Numbered from the stretch's first letter, positions 17,422-27,162 are shown. The stretch is 64,000 nucleotides of DNA from Ktedonobacter racemifer DSM 44963 (GCF_000178855.1 NZ_ADVG01000002.1:744001-808000), one strand, 5' to 3'. Numbers and translations are program-made. Notes: generated by a model not told the origin, from the sequence alone.

Positions 17422-18819
17422 ATGGAAGTCTCCACGCCGGGTATCCAGCGTCAAAATATTGCTGCACGCATTGATCGCTTGCCACTGAGTCGGGAAATCT
17501 GGAGTATTCTCTTTCTAGCAGGTCTCTCCTGGCTGTTAGAATCATATGATATCGGCATTATTGGCACCGTTCTCCCAACTATAACGAAGCAATTTCACCT
17601 TGATACATTTACCGTAGGCTGGCTGGCGACTGCGTCCACGCTGGGAATTGTCGTCGCCATTCTCCCGGCAGGCTGGCTCACTGACCGGATTGGGCGTAAG
17701 TATATGCTGGCCCTGGGGACCGCCTGGTACGCTTTCTTCTCTCTGCTATGCGCCTTTATCCCCAATATTCCCCTCCTGCTACTCCTGAGATTTGTGGCAG
17801 GCTTTGGCATGGGCGCGATCTTCCCCATTCCGTATGCGATGGCCGCTGAGTTCACACCCGGTCATAAGCGTGGCCTAATGACTGGAATTCTGGATTCCTT
17901 TCTCTCAGTGGGCTACTTTGCCGCGCCGTTGCTCGGCTTCCTGGCAAACTCATGGTTTACCAGTGGTCAAAGCTGGCGCTTTCTCTTCCTTCTCGGTGGA
18001 TTCCCACTCCTGTATGTCCCCGCCCTGCTGAAATGGATGCCAGAATCCCCACGCTGGCTACAGATTCGGGGCAGAAGCAGCGAAGCGGATGGCATTGTGC
18101 ATCACCTGGAAACCTCCATCGAACAGCGTCTCCAGAAACCTCTTCCAATGCCCCGGAGCAGTGTCCTGGCATCTTCCGAGGAGAGTGCATCTCCGCTCGC
18201 CTTCCTGCGTAGACCCTACCTTAAACGTACGCTGATGATGTGGGTCTCTTTCGCCTGCATCCTATTCATCTTCTATGCCATTCAAACCTATACACCAACC
18301 GTCCTGATTAAGCAAGGATATGGTCTGGATAATGCTTTCCTCTATACTAGTTTCATTGTCATTGCCTCTATTCCTGGCAAGTATGCCGTGGCTTACGCCC
18401 TGGAACGCTGGGGGCGCAAGAAGACCCTGATCGTCTTCACGCTTATCGCAGCAGTGAGCGCTATCGGTTTTGGTTTCTCCCATACCGTGCTTCTCTCGCT
18501 CGCCTTTGGCGCGCTCATGTCGTTCTTTGGCATCGGCGTCGATCCAGGCATTAAGATCTACGGCGCTGAGCAGTATCCAACCAGCATACGCGCGCTTGGC
18601 ATCAGCGGATTTGAATGCGTGGGACGCCTCTTTGGGGGAGCACTGGCGCCCTTTATCATGGCCTTTATCATCGCTGGCGGCGGGATCGCGGGATCGTATA
18701 TCTTCCTGGCCACGGTGGCCTTGGTAGGGGTCCTGGCCGTCGCCTTCCTTGGACATGAAACGCGTGGAAAAACTCTGGAACAGGCCGTGATCATTGAAGA
18801 TGAACGGCGCATCGCCTGA
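17422..18819 (+). CDS. MFS transporter (metabolite:H+ symporter type)
   Basis: A 465-aa, twelve-helix major facilitator. The loop 2-3 signature is AGWLTDRIGRKYMLALG, helix 4 has LLRFVAGFGMGAIFPIPYAM, and the PESPRWLQIRGR motif follows helix 6. Together these fit the sugar-porter/aromatic-acid:H+ symporter branch. The start ATG 17422 has TTAGGAG upstream. It is the first gene of a tight operon with an acyl-CoA ligase, an acyltransferase and a secreted esterase, so a carboxylic-acid substrate is plausible (inference). A 28-bp palindrome lies just before it. Confidence 0.87.
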   Translation: MEVSTPGIQRQNIAARIDRLPLSREIWSILFLAGLSWLLESYDIGIIGTVLPTITKQFHLDTFTVGWLATASTLGIVVAILPAGWLTDRIGRKYMLALGTAWYAFFSLLCAFIPNIPLLLLLRFVAGFGMGAIFPIPYAMAAEFTPGHKRGLMTGILDSFLSVGYFAAPLLGFLANSWFTSGQSWRFLFLLGGFPLLYVPALLKWMPESPRWLQIRGRSSEADGIVHHLETSIEQRLQKPLPMPRSSVLASSEESASPLAFLRRPYLKRTLMMWVSFACILFIFYAIQTYTPTVLIKQGYGLDNAFLYTSFIVIASIPGKYAVAYALERWGRKKTLIVFTLIAAVSAIGFGFSHTVLLSLAFGALMSFFGIGVDPGIKIYGAEQYPTSIRALGISGFECVGRLFGGALAPFIMAFIIAGGGIAGSYIFLATVALVGVLAVAFLGHETRGKTLEQAVIIEDERRIA

Positions 18820-18871
18820 ACAAATCATTCATTGACAAGGAGTGTCATATCGCGAGGGATGAGGAACACTT

Positions 18872-20380
18872 ATGAGCACCTTCTATACCCGTTTACATTA
18901 CTGGACACAGCATAGGCCTGAGCACATCTTTCTCACTGAGATTGAGACAGGGCAAAGTTTCACCTATCAGCAATCCACACAGGCCGTACAATGCCTATGC
19001 CAGCACCTGGGTTCGCCCCAGACCATCTTCTTACAGTTTCAGAATAGCATCCTCAACGCGCTTGTCTGGCTAAGCGCCTTCGCGGGTGGGCATGTCCTGC
19101 TGCCCCTGGCCCCCGATCTCTCCGAGCGCGATATTGCGCGTGCGACAGAGATGTTTCATCCTGATATCGTGTTCGTGGAGCAAACAAGCGATGTGGCGCA
19201 ATTTGAGGCCAGTGGCACCCGCGTCGTAACGCGAGAGGAGTGTGAAGCCTGGCTCACACAGCCTCTCGCCAGGCCTAATCTGCTCCCGACACCTCCGCAG
19301 GAAGGGCGCATATGCATCATGACATCGGGAACCACGGGAGAACCCAAAGGGGTAGTACTGACTGAGCAGCAGATCGTCTGGACGGCGGACCAGGTACGTA
19401 CGGTGCATCGCTTAGGGCCGCAGGATCGTGGCCTGACGCCGCTCCCATTTTTCCACATCAATGCCCCCGTAGTTAGCCTGTGCGCCTCCCTGCTGGCAGG
19501 GGCCAGCCTGGTCATCGCCAGGCGCTTTAGTCGTCGCCAGTTCTGGACCTGGCTCGAACAGCAGGATATTACCTGGGCTAGCCTGGTCCCGACCATGATC
19601 GCTATCCTCCTGGAGGGTGATCCTCCACCACTGCTGCCCTCGACACTACGCTTTGTACGTACCGGTTCGGCACCTCTACCAGCGGCCCATCTCGCACGTT
19701 TCGAGGAGTATATCGGTGTGCCAGTCATCGAGACCTATGGCCTCTCCGAGGCGGCAAGCATGATCGTGGCCAATCCCCTGCCACCAGAACTCCACAAACC
19801 CGGCTCGGCAGGGCGCCCTGCGGGCGTCTCGCTACGCATATGTAAACCCACAAAGCAAGAGAGGCATCTACATGATGTCGCGCCAGGGGAGGTCGGTGAA
19901 ATCTGCATCCAGGGGCCTAACGTCATTCAGGCTTACTATGGGGATGCCGGACAGGAGGCCTTTGTGGAGAACTGGTTCCGCACCGGCGATCTCGGCTACC
20001 TGGATAGAGATGGCTATCTCTTCCTGGTTGGCCGTTTGAGGGCGGTCATTAATCGCGGCGGCGAAAACATCGCGCCACGCGAGATTGAGGAGGTATTGCA
20101 GGCCCATCCAGCGGTTCGCGAGAGCGTAGCCGTAGGGCGTCCACACCCCATCTATGGTGAAGAGGTCGTGGCTTACCTGGCGCTGAATGAGCCACAAACC
20201 AGGCAGCTAGAAGAAGATCTCTGGACCCATGTCAGGCGCCACCTTAGACCACCCAAGACACCGGTTGACCTGATCGTTCTCGACGCCTTGCCAAAAAATC
20301 GAATGGGGAAGGTTGATCGTCAGCAACTCAAGCAGCGAGAGGAGGCCATGACCTGTGGAGCAAACGTTAACGCCCGCTAG
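18872..20380 (+). CDS. ANL-superfamily acyl-CoA synthetase/ligase
   Basis: A 502-aa adenylate-forming enzyme that activates a carboxylic acid with ATP and usually transfers it to CoA. The P-loop MTSGTTGEPKG is near residue 150, the A5 motif ETYGLSEAA near 289, the A8 hinge FRTGDLGYLDRDGYLFLVGR near 370, and the catalytic A10 Lys in PKNRMGKVDR near 478. All core motifs are intact. The length is typical of long-/medium-chain or aromatic (4-coumarate-type) CoA ligases, and the substrate cannot be told. The start ATG 18872 has GAGGAA upstream. Its 3' end overlaps the next gene by 26 bp, which implies coupled translation. Confidence 0.9.
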   Translation: MSTFYTRLHYWTQHRPEHIFLTEIETGQSFTYQQSTQAVQCLCQHLGSPQTIFLQFQNSILNALVWLSAFAGGHVLLPLAPDLSERDIARATEMFHPDIVFVEQTSDVAQFEASGTRVVTREECEAWLTQPLARPNLLPTPPQEGRICIMTSGTTGEPKGVVLTEQQIVWTADQVRTVHRLGPQDRGLTPLPFFHINAPVVSLCASLLAGASLVIARRFSRRQFWTWLEQQDITWASLVPTMIAILLEGDPPPLLPSTLRFVRTGSAPLPAAHLARFEEYIGVPVIETYGLSEAASMIVANPLPPELHKPGSAGRPAGVSLRICKPTKQERHLHDVAPGEVGEICIQGPNVIQAYYGDAGQEAFVENWFRTGDLGYLDRDGYLFLVGRLRAVINRGGENIAPREIEEVLQAHPAVRESVAVGRPHPIYGEEVVAYLALNEPQTRQLEEDLWTHVRRHLRPPKTPVDLIVLDALPKNRMGKVDRQQLKQREEAMTCGANVNAR

Positions 20381-21638
20381 GCAGGAACAGGGGGAAGCAA
20401 CAAATCAGGCAGGCGTAGCGCAGCAACGCACGGCGCGGAAACCTCACGTCTACGAGCTAGACCCGTTGCGGGCCATTACCGCGCTCGTCGTCGTGGCCGT
20501 TCACGTTGTCTCCTTTACCGCGTTTCTCAATACAAGCACGATGGGCGTACAGCTACAAAATGCCGTGCTCTCTTCTCTGCATTTCACGCGAGCGCTGTTC
20601 ATGTTCGTGACGGCGTTCGCGATGACCTATGTCTACTATGACCGCTTCGCCCAGGGACAGAGTTTCTCGTTAATACAATTCTGGAAGAAGCGCGGCATAG
20701 GTGTGCTACTTCCATACTGCCTCTGGAGCATCGTCTATGTCTGGGTTAACAAGCACCCTCAATCCTTGCTCCAATTACTGCAAGAAAGTCCGGGCGCGAT
20801 CCTGACCGGGAGCGCGTCATTTCAGTTGTATTACATTCTGCTCACGATCCAGTTTTACCTGCTGCTCCCGCTTTTTCTCTGGTTTCTAAAGCAGGTCCGG
20901 GCCTATCCCTGGCAGGTGCTGGGCGTCAGTTTCCTCCTCCAGGTCCTTGTCTTCGCCCTGGACTTCGGGTATATTCAGATAGGAACCCTTAACCAGGTTG
21001 ACCCCTGGCACACGCTCTGGCTCTATCAGGAGCGTATAGCCCTGATGTACCAGTTCTACTTTGTGCTCGGCGGCATCACCGCGCTACACTTCCAGTCCAT
21101 TCGCGCTTTCTTATTGCGCCACGGTCGCTGGATTGTCTGTGGTATGCTACTGGCGCTGGGTATGCTCTGGCTGATATTCTATGCTCAGATTCAACTCTTG
21201 CATGAAGAGATGGGGCTGGCGGTCTCGGTATTGCAGCCGATCATGGTCCCTTATAGCGGCGCCATCATCGTAGGGGCCTTCTGGCTGGCGTGCCGCTGGG
21301 CCAATCCAGCCAGACGCCGTCCAGGTGAGCGTCCACGCTGGTACGCGCTCTGGCATATGCTCTCAGATGCCTCCTTTGGCGTCTACCTGATTCACGCGCT
21401 GATTCTGGCCGCGACCATGAACTGGTTTGTACCCCACATGCCAGCCTTCTGGCCCGTCGCGCTCCGTGTCTTTCTGGCCTGGGCCTTTACCGCCGGAAGC
21501 TCGGCCCTGATCAGTATTGCCTTTACCCAGACGCCAGTGTTTAGCCGTCTGGTTGGAAGATCCCAACCATTGCCGTCCTGGCTGGCAAACGTTCCCAGAA
21601 GAGCCTGGGAGCGCCTATCAATCGCAAAGAATCGTTAA
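20355..21638 (+). CDS. Membrane acyltransferase 3 (OafA/YrhL-like)
   Basis: A 427-aa integral membrane protein with about ten helices. The N-terminal YELDPLRAITALVVVAVHVV holds the family's conserved Arg and His (normally LDxLRxxAxxxVxxxH). The C-terminal ends with helices and a basic tail. Acyltransferase_3 enzymes move acyl groups, often acetyl, onto sugars, lipids or secreted molecules across the membrane. GTG 20355 is the start, with AGGAGG about 10 nt upstream inside the ligase gene. The overlap with a CoA ligase suggests, but does not prove, that it uses the ligase's product. Confidence 0.85.
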   Translation: MEQTLTPARQEQGEATNQAGVAQQRTARKPHVYELDPLRAITALVVVAVHVVSFTAFLNTSTMGVQLQNAVLSSLHFTRALFMFVTAFAMTYVYYDRFAQGQSFSLIQFWKKRGIGVLLPYCLWSIVYVWVNKHPQSLLQLLQESPGAILTGSASFQLYYILLTIQFYLLLPLFLWFLKQVRAYPWQVLGVSFLLQVLVFALDFGYIQIGTLNQVDPWHTLWLYQERIALMYQFYFVLGGITALHFQSIRAFLLRHGRWIVCGMLLALGMLWLIFYAQIQLLHEEMGLAVSVLQPIMVPYSGAIIVGAFWLACRWANPARRRPGERPRWYALWHMLSDASFGVYLIHALILAATMNWFVPHMPAFWPVALRVFLAWAFTAGSSALISIAFTQTPVFSRLVGRSQPLPSWLANVPRRAWERLSIAKNR

Positions 21639-21661
21639 CCCAGCGAAATCGAGAAAAAACC

Positions 21662-22657
21662 GTGCGCTTCTTTCGTTTTACGGGCAGCTCGCTCAAATAT
21701 GGATCATATGGACTCATCATCATCTTGCTTTGTATACTGACAGGCTGCGGAACAGGAGAAAAAGCCCAGGCGGACAGCACCATAGCCCAGGTCGCTGTCC
21801 TCTCTGGGCATGGCTGTGGCGCATCCTTCACGCCTCCGCCCACAACCAGCGTCAATGCGACCCTTCTCTCAGGAGGGCGCACACGTCAATATCGCCTGCA
21901 CATTCCCCATACCTATCGCAGCACACTCAAATATCCATTAGTACTGAGTTTCCATGGGCATGGCAGCAACGCTCTCATACAAGAGCGCATCAGCGGCCTT
22001 TCTACGCTAGCAGAGCAAAAAAACTTTGTTGTGGCCTATCCCCAGGGCACCATTGGCCCCGACCATCTGCATGGGTGGAATACCGGGCCACGTAGCTATC
22101 CCCATGTCGATGACGTGCGCTTCGTAAGCGACTTGATCAGGCACCTGGAGCAAACGCTCTGCATCGATCCCCATCGCATCTATGCCACAGGCTTTTCTAA
22201 TGGAGGCTCGCTTACTAATATCCTTGCGTGTAAGCTCGCCAACCGGATCGCGGCCGTGGCAATTGTTTCGGGAGGGATGCATCCCGTCGCGGGTGGCTGT
22301 ACTCCACAACGCCCAATCTCCCTACTGGAGTTCCACGGCACGGGAGACCACACCGTGCCCTATAACGGCAATAACGCCAATGATCAAGAGCCTCCCATTC
22401 ACACCTGGCTCTCCCAATGGGTCGAGAGAGATGGCTGCCAGCCTACACCCACACCATTTTTTAAGCAGGGCGACGTCCTGGGCGAGCAGTGGATATCATG
22501 CCGCGCCCACGCGGTAGTCATACATTATCGCATCACTGGCGGTCAGCACACCTGGCCCAAAGGCAGCTTTGTCGACGAGCAGGGGCAAAAGTATGCCAGC
22601 GCAACGGATCTCATCTGGCACTTTCTCCAGGCTCATACGCTTACAACGCCCACATAA
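21662..22657 (+). CDS. Secreted LpqC/feruloyl-esterase-like (PHB depolymerase family) lipoprotein
   Basis: A 331-aa exported alpha/beta-hydrolase. The N-terminus is a lipoprotein signal (LIIILLCILTGCGTG; lipobox LTGC). The nucleophile elbow is GFSNGGS (Ser), the acid is in FHGTGDHTVPY and the His in GGQHTWP, a complete triad. The family includes poly(3-hydroxybutyrate) depolymerases, feruloyl and acetyl-xylan esterases, so it probably frees organic acids outside the cell. The start is GTG 21662, 23 bp after the acyltransferase. Together with a symporter and a CoA ligase it suggests release, uptake and activation of an acid such as a hydroxycinnamate (inference). Confidence 0.87.
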   Translation: MRFFRFTGSSLKYGSYGLIIILLCILTGCGTGEKAQADSTIAQVAVLSGHGCGASFTPPPTTSVNATLLSGGRTRQYRLHIPHTYRSTLKYPLVLSFHGHGSNALIQERISGLSTLAEQKNFVVAYPQGTIGPDHLHGWNTGPRSYPHVDDVRFVSDLIRHLEQTLCIDPHRIYATGFSNGGSLTNILACKLANRIAAVAIVSGGMHPVAGGCTPQRPISLLEFHGTGDHTVPYNGNNANDQEPPIHTWLSQWVERDGCQPTPTPFFKQGDVLGEQWISCRAHAVVIHYRITGGQHTWPKGSFVDEQGQKYASATDLIWHFLQAHTLTTPT

Positions 22658-22817
22658 GTGAGTGCTGCTCCCCCTGCTGAATGTGTAAGATTTATTCAGG
22701 TTCAATAGGGTGGTACCAGCTTTTAGGGTGCTGTAAAGTTCATGCGAATATTTGGATAGGGAAAGCATTTTATGGTACCATACAGCGAGTAGGCATAATA
22801 AAAGAAGGATACCTGAA
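22658..22817. promoter_or_regulatory. Spacer with 12-bp palindrome at 22771-22782
   Basis: TATGGTACCATA is a perfect palindrome 35 nt before the LLM oxidoreductase start, in a position where a regulator could act. A weak hairpin after 22670 might terminate the esterase operon. Confidence 0.4.
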
Positions 22818-23765
22818 ATGACGACTACGTTTCCCGTTGGTGTTGCTATTTTCCCTCCAACTGTGAAGAAGGTGCTCAACTCCATCAAGCAAGCTGAGCA
22901 GGCAGGAGTACCAATGGCCTGGGTTCCCTCCTGGCCCGTAGGCCCGGATGGTTTCGGTATTACGACGGCCGCTGCAGTCCAGACTGAGAGTATTGGACTG
23001 GGTACGGGTATCTCGATCACCTATCCCTGCCATCCACTGACCCGCGCCAACGAGGCCCTGGTCATGGCCGAGCTGGCCCCCCATCGTTTCCGCCTGGGCG
23101 TTGGCGCCAGCCACAAACCAGCCATTGAGGGACTCTATGGGCTAGACTTCGCCAAACCCATAGCCCACCTGCGCGAATATGTCACGGTCCTGCGTGGGAT
23201 GCTCTGGGAGGGGCGCGTCGACTTCGAAGGCGAGTATTACCGCGTCCACGCGGCCCTGCCTCCCATGACTACACCCCCACGCTTCCCCATTGTCCTCGCG
23301 GCCCTGCGCCAGAACATGCTCCGCCTGGCGGGCGAGGTTTCAGATGGAGCCATGCTCATATGGTCGCCGCTCTCATACGTGCGCAATGTCGCCCTCCCAA
23401 CGATGGAGGAGGGCGCACGCCTCGCCAATCGCCCCCGGCCTCCCCTGCTCGTCAGCGCGCCGATTCTTCTCACACAGGACTTCGGCAAAGTGCGTGCGGC
23501 GGCCCAGGCTGCCTTCTCGGTCTACTCATCCTTCCCTACCTATAAGAAACTCTTTGCCGAGGCTGGCTATCCTCTCCTGGCAGATGGCAAGCTGAGTGAT
23601 GAACTGATCCACGAGTTGTTCCTCTATGGAGACGAAGATACCATTCGCCAGCGGCTCTACTCCATGCATGCTGCTGGCGTCGATGAGGTCGTCGCCACCA
23701 TCAGCGGTCTCGAAGACCCCGAGCGCGAAGAGCAGACCATCCTGGAGATTCTCGCCAGCATCTAA
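22818..23765 (+). CDS. LLM-class flavin/F420-dependent oxidoreductase
   Basis: A 315-aa TIM-barrel enzyme of the luciferase-like monooxygenase family. TESIGLGTGISITYPCHPLT and RFRLGVGASHKPAIEGLYG are the family's strand-3 and phosphate-binding signatures, and FPIVLAALRQNMLRLAGEVS follows. Such enzymes use F420 or FMN to oxidise or reduce diverse small molecules; cofactor and substrate cannot be told by eye. ATG 22818 has AAGAAGG upstream and is the better start; the frame extends to 22752 without similarity. It stands 100 bp before the ABC transporter genes and may be transcribed separately. Confidence 0.88.
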   Translation: MTTTFPVGVAIFPPTVKKVLNSIKQAEQAGVPMAWVPSWPVGPDGFGITTAAAVQTESIGLGTGISITYPCHPLTRANEALVMAELAPHRFRLGVGASHKPAIEGLYGLDFAKPIAHLREYVTVLRGMLWEGRVDFEGEYYRVHAALPPMTTPPRFPIVLAALRQNMLRLAGEVSDGAMLIWSPLSYVRNVALPTMEEGARLANRPRPPLLVSAPILLTQDFGKVRAAAQAAFSVYSSFPTYKKLFAEAGYPLLADGKLSDELIHELFLYGDEDTIRQRLYSMHAAGVDEVVATISGLEDPEREEQTILEILASI

Positions 23766-23841
23766 CGCCTTCGCCAGTAATCCAACCTGGGGACAGGGAA
23801 CAATCCACCTCCGGGTCGATCCCTTTCCCCACGCGTTCACG

Positions 23842-23887
23842 TATCCTTTCACTAACGAGCAACACAATTCATGTTAGTGAAAGGATA
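23842..23887. promoter_or_regulatory. 15-bp inverted repeat covering the ribosome site of the ABC gene
   Basis: TATCCTTTCACTAAC (23842-23856) is exactly complementary to 23873-23887, with a 16-nt loop. The right arm contains GAAAGGA, the only good Shine-Dalgarno before ATG 23898. An RNA hairpin would therefore hide the ribosome site. Alternatively the same symmetry is a DNA operator for a dimeric repressor. Confidence 0.65.
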
Positions 23888-23897
23888 TCTTTACCCA

Positions 23898-24662
23898 ATG
23901 TCACAGCCACGCCCTCTCACAACAACCTCAACGCATGATCCCCTTATACACGTTAAACAACTCACGCATACCATTACGACACGTAATCAGCGCCTAACAA
24001 TTCTCGACAATCTCACCTTCTCCGTCCCACATGGGGCGCTCTTCGCGATCAATGGTCCCTCCGGGAGCGGAAAGTCAACACTTCTCAATATGCTCACAGG
24101 CATTGATCGCCCCAGCAATGGACGCATTCTCTTCTCTGGCACAGAGCTACGCGCCCGTGGAGAGAACGAGCTGGCGCGCTGGCGCGGAACACATGTGGGC
24201 ATCATCTTCCAGTTCTTCCAGCTCATTCCAACCCTGACCGCGCTGGAGAACATTCTACTGGCTCTCGAACTGGGTGGAGGAAATGGTCTCCCCCGCAAGT
24301 CCTGGCGTGCGCGTGCCCTTGTTTGCCTGGAGCAGGTGGACATGCAGGAGTATGCCCTGCGACTCCCCGCTGAGCTCTCGGGGGGCCAGCAGCAGCGGGT
24401 CGCTATCGCCCGCGCTCTAGCAAACGATCCCCCTGTCCTGGTGGCCGATGAGCCAACGGGCAACCTGGACTCAGGCACGGCCCACCAGGTCTTTTCGCTG
24501 CTTATACACCTGGTTGAGCAGGGCCGCACGGTCATCTATGTCACGCATAACCCGACCTTTGCCGCCTATGCCAGCGCGGGCATCGATCTCTCTGATGGGC
24601 GTATCGTTCGCGAACGGAATGCCCAGGCCCGGCTCACGGCTAGAGGAGGAACACAGCCATGA
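23898..24662 (+). CDS. ABC transporter ATP-binding protein (LolD/MacB type)
   Basis: A 254-aa ATPase. Walker A is NGPSGSGKSTLL, the Q-loop is in IIFQFFQLIPTLTALEN, the signature is LSGGQQQRVAIARAL, Walker B is VLVADEPTGNLD and the switch His is in YVTHNPTFA. The LIPTLTALENI text places it in the MacB/LolD/FtsE group that drives FtsX-type permeases. ATG 23898 was chosen by the GAAAGGA site; ATG 23871 is an alternative without one. Its stop overlaps the permease start (ATGA), and a two-component system follows, as in antimicrobial-peptide sensing and resistance modules. Confidence 0.92.
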   Translation: MSQPRPLTTTSTHDPLIHVKQLTHTITTRNQRLTILDNLTFSVPHGALFAINGPSGSGKSTLLNMLTGIDRPSNGRILFSGTELRARGENELARWRGTHVGIIFQFFQLIPTLTALENILLALELGGGNGLPRKSWRARALVCLEQVDMQEYALRLPAELSGGQQQRVAIARALANDPPVLVADEPTGNLDSGTAHQVFSLLIHLVEQGRTVIYVTHNPTFAAYASAGIDLSDGRIVRERNAQARLTARGGTQP

Positions 24663-27064
24663 ACATCTATCTCAAGAAGTCCCTGGCCGATCTCTGGGAG
24701 CGCAAGCGGCGTACCCTCCTGGTAGTGTGCGCGCTTTTCATCGCCGTCTTCGGCCTCACTTGCATCAATACAAGCGAGGATGCCCTCTTCTCCGCCTTCG
24801 CCTTTAGCGTGGGCAACCAGGCAGACCAGGCAGATATTCTGCTGGCAGTCGATACGCTCAAGCCAGCGGTACAGCCCAACTTAATGACTATAAGCAATAC
24901 GAGAGCGGTCCAATACGAGACTACGCTGGAGACGCTCTGGCATGTGGCACGCGCCCCTGGCTTCGCCCCGCTCAAGATCATCAGCTATCCCGACCTGCAT
25001 CATCCCGCGCTGCCTCCCTTTGAACTCATCGCCGGACGCTACCCACGCGCGGGCGAGATCGTGCTCGAATTTGGCGACCAGGCTCTCCAACCCATTACTA
25101 TCGGCGACAAGGTGACCATTGATACGCTCAAAGGTCCAGCATCCTTGCGCGTGGTAGGCTTCACACGCACCCCCGGCATAAATCCAGCCATCTCTGATAA
25201 GGCTCAAGGCTATATGAGCAATGAGGGCATTCTGCAAATCGCCGCATTCACCACACCTGACCATCCCAATCAGCCCACCCGGCTCAATTTTATCGCGGTC
25301 AAGGTTGAGTCGCTTCAGGCGCTTGATGCCACCGCACAAGAACTACAACACGTTCTACAAGCCCACCAGGTACAGGTACAATTGATGGCCTTCCCGGCAA
25401 CTGCCACCCTGCCATTGCAGCAATTCGCCAACATCTTCTCCCTGCTGCGCCTGTTACTGCTGCTGACTGTTGCCCTGAGCGCACTCCTCATTTTTATGAC
25501 CATCACGACGCTGATCACAGAGCAAACGGCCCTGATCGGCACGATGAAGGCGCTGGGAGGCACGCATGGACAGGTGATGCGCAGCTACCTGCTGACCATC
25601 GGCCTCTATAGTTTGCTGGCCACCATGCCCGGCACCTTGCTGGGGCTCCTCTGCGGCTTCCAGCTCGCGACCATGATCGCGGCCAGCATTCCCATGGCTC
25701 CATCACCCTGGACGCTCCCACCTGAGAGCATTCCTCTGGCGCTGGCGCTCGGCTGTGGTCTGCCGCTCCTCGCAAGCCTGCCGCCCATCTGGAATGGATG
25801 CCGGATAACAGTTCGCCAGGCCCTCTCCTCCTATGGCATCCACGCACCAACAGGGAGGAAACCTGGCTTGCTGGCACGCCTACCTCTTCCATGGCCTTCG
25901 CAGGTTGCAGCCTTCGGACTCCGCAACCTCTCGCGCCGGCGCTGGCGTGTGCTCCTCCTGCTCTGCGTGCTTAGCAGCACTGGTATCAGCTTTTTCGTTG
26001 TGCAGACACTGAACAGCTCAATCAATACCTCGGTTGGTTCGGTCTATAGCCAGTTTGACGCGCAGCTAGAGATTGATCTGGAGAATGCCTCCTACCGCCA
26101 GGCACACACACAGCTATCTACCCTGCCGGGTGTCAAGCATATTGAGCGCTATGGGACCAGCGGAGCTAGTACACATTGGGGACGCATCGTCCTCTGGGGC
26201 TTCGATCCCGGCACCCGCCTCTATCATTATCACCTGACCAGTGGGCGCTGGCTACACAACGATGATACCAACGCCCTGCTCCTCAGCGACGATTTCGCCG
26301 CACGCTCAGGTTTGCATGTCGGTGATCGGCTAACCCTCACGGGGCAGAACCATGCCTCCGCTACCTGGACAATAATAGGAACGGTCCAACAGCCAGTCGA
26401 TGGCCTGGGGCAGATTGGCGCGGCGGTCCTGCCCGTCAACGCACTCTACCGCTTTATGGGCCTTCCCGATGCGGCTGTGCCAGATGCAGCCATGCGCCTC
26501 CTGCTCCAGACCCAAAATAACTCGCTGGACGCCATCAACCAGCTCGCCACCAGGATTGGTGAGGAGGCGCGTGCCAGCAGCTCTGAAGGCAAGAAGGGCA
26601 GCGGGATTACCAGCGTCTTTCTCTTGCGCGATGAGAGCGTGCGTCATCAACGCGGCTGGTTTGGCGTCTATGGCCTGTTCTATAGCATAGCGCTCCTGAT
26701 CGGCCTGGCGGGCCTGCTCAGCCTGGCCAATGAGTTGGGAACCTCCATTCTGGAGCGCCAGCGCGAGATTGGCATTCTGCGTGCCCTGGGAGGCAGGGCA
26801 CGCCATATTATTCTGATATTCTGGGTCCAGGGGTTGACGCTCGGCCTACTTGCCTGGTGTGTCGGCGTGCTGCTTGGAGTCCCACTAGCAGCCGCCTTTG
26901 TCTCTCTCTTTAGCAGCACGATCCTTCCAGTCTCACTGAACATTGACCCTCTAAGCTTTATCATCATGCTCGGCGCGATCCTGCTGCTTGCGACCCTCGC
27001 GAGTACGGTCCCGGCCCAGCGCGCCTCAACCCAGCGCATTGCCCCCATGCTGCATTATGAGTAG
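24659..27064 (+). CDS. FtsX-like ABC transporter permease
   Basis: An 801-aa membrane protein with an N-terminal helix (RTLLVVCALFIAVFGLTCI), a large extracytoplasmic MacB-like domain, then three helices (about residues 265-395). A second unit repeats this plan and ends in three helices with RQREIGILRALGGRARHII, the FtsX signature. Two FtsX domains in one chain are typical of MacB/YtrF-like mechanotransmission or lipid/peptide export systems. The start ATG overlaps the ATPase stop by 4 bp with AGAGGAGG upstream, so the two are made together. The substrate is unknown. Hairpin copy C lies between it and the histidine kinase. Confidence 0.9.
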   Translation: MNIYLKKSLADLWERKRRTLLVVCALFIAVFGLTCINTSEDALFSAFAFSVGNQADQADILLAVDTLKPAVQPNLMTISNTRAVQYETTLETLWHVARAPGFAPLKIISYPDLHHPALPPFELIAGRYPRAGEIVLEFGDQALQPITIGDKVTIDTLKGPASLRVVGFTRTPGINPAISDKAQGYMSNEGILQIAAFTTPDHPNQPTRLNFIAVKVESLQALDATAQELQHVLQAHQVQVQLMAFPATATLPLQQFANIFSLLRLLLLLTVALSALLIFMTITTLITEQTALIGTMKALGGTHGQVMRSYLLTIGLYSLLATMPGTLLGLLCGFQLATMIAASIPMAPSPWTLPPESIPLALALGCGLPLLASLPPIWNGCRITVRQALSSYGIHAPTGRKPGLLARLPLPWPSQVAAFGLRNLSRRRWRVLLLLCVLSSTGISFFVVQTLNSSINTSVGSVYSQFDAQLEIDLENASYRQAHTQLSTLPGVKHIERYGTSGASTHWGRIVLWGFDPGTRLYHYHLTSGRWLHNDDTNALLLSDDFAARSGLHVGDRLTLTGQNHASATWTIIGTVQQPVDGLGQIGAAVLPVNALYRFMGLPDAAVPDAAMRLLLQTQNNSLDAINQLATRIGEEARASSSEGKKGSGITSVFLLRDESVRHQRGWFGVYGLFYSIALLIGLAGLLSLANELGTSILERQREIGILRALGGRARHIILIFWVQGLTLGLLAWCVGVLLGVPLAAAFVSLFSSTILPVSLNIDPLSFIIMLGAILLLATLASTVPAQRASTQRIAPMLHYE

Positions 27065-27162
27065 AACATTGAGGAAGAGGCATGCTATACTCTTCTACAA
27101 GGGTCAACGCTTTTCGATATCAGACGTCTTGGGAGTACCTTCCCCTGGCCAGGAGCACCTTT

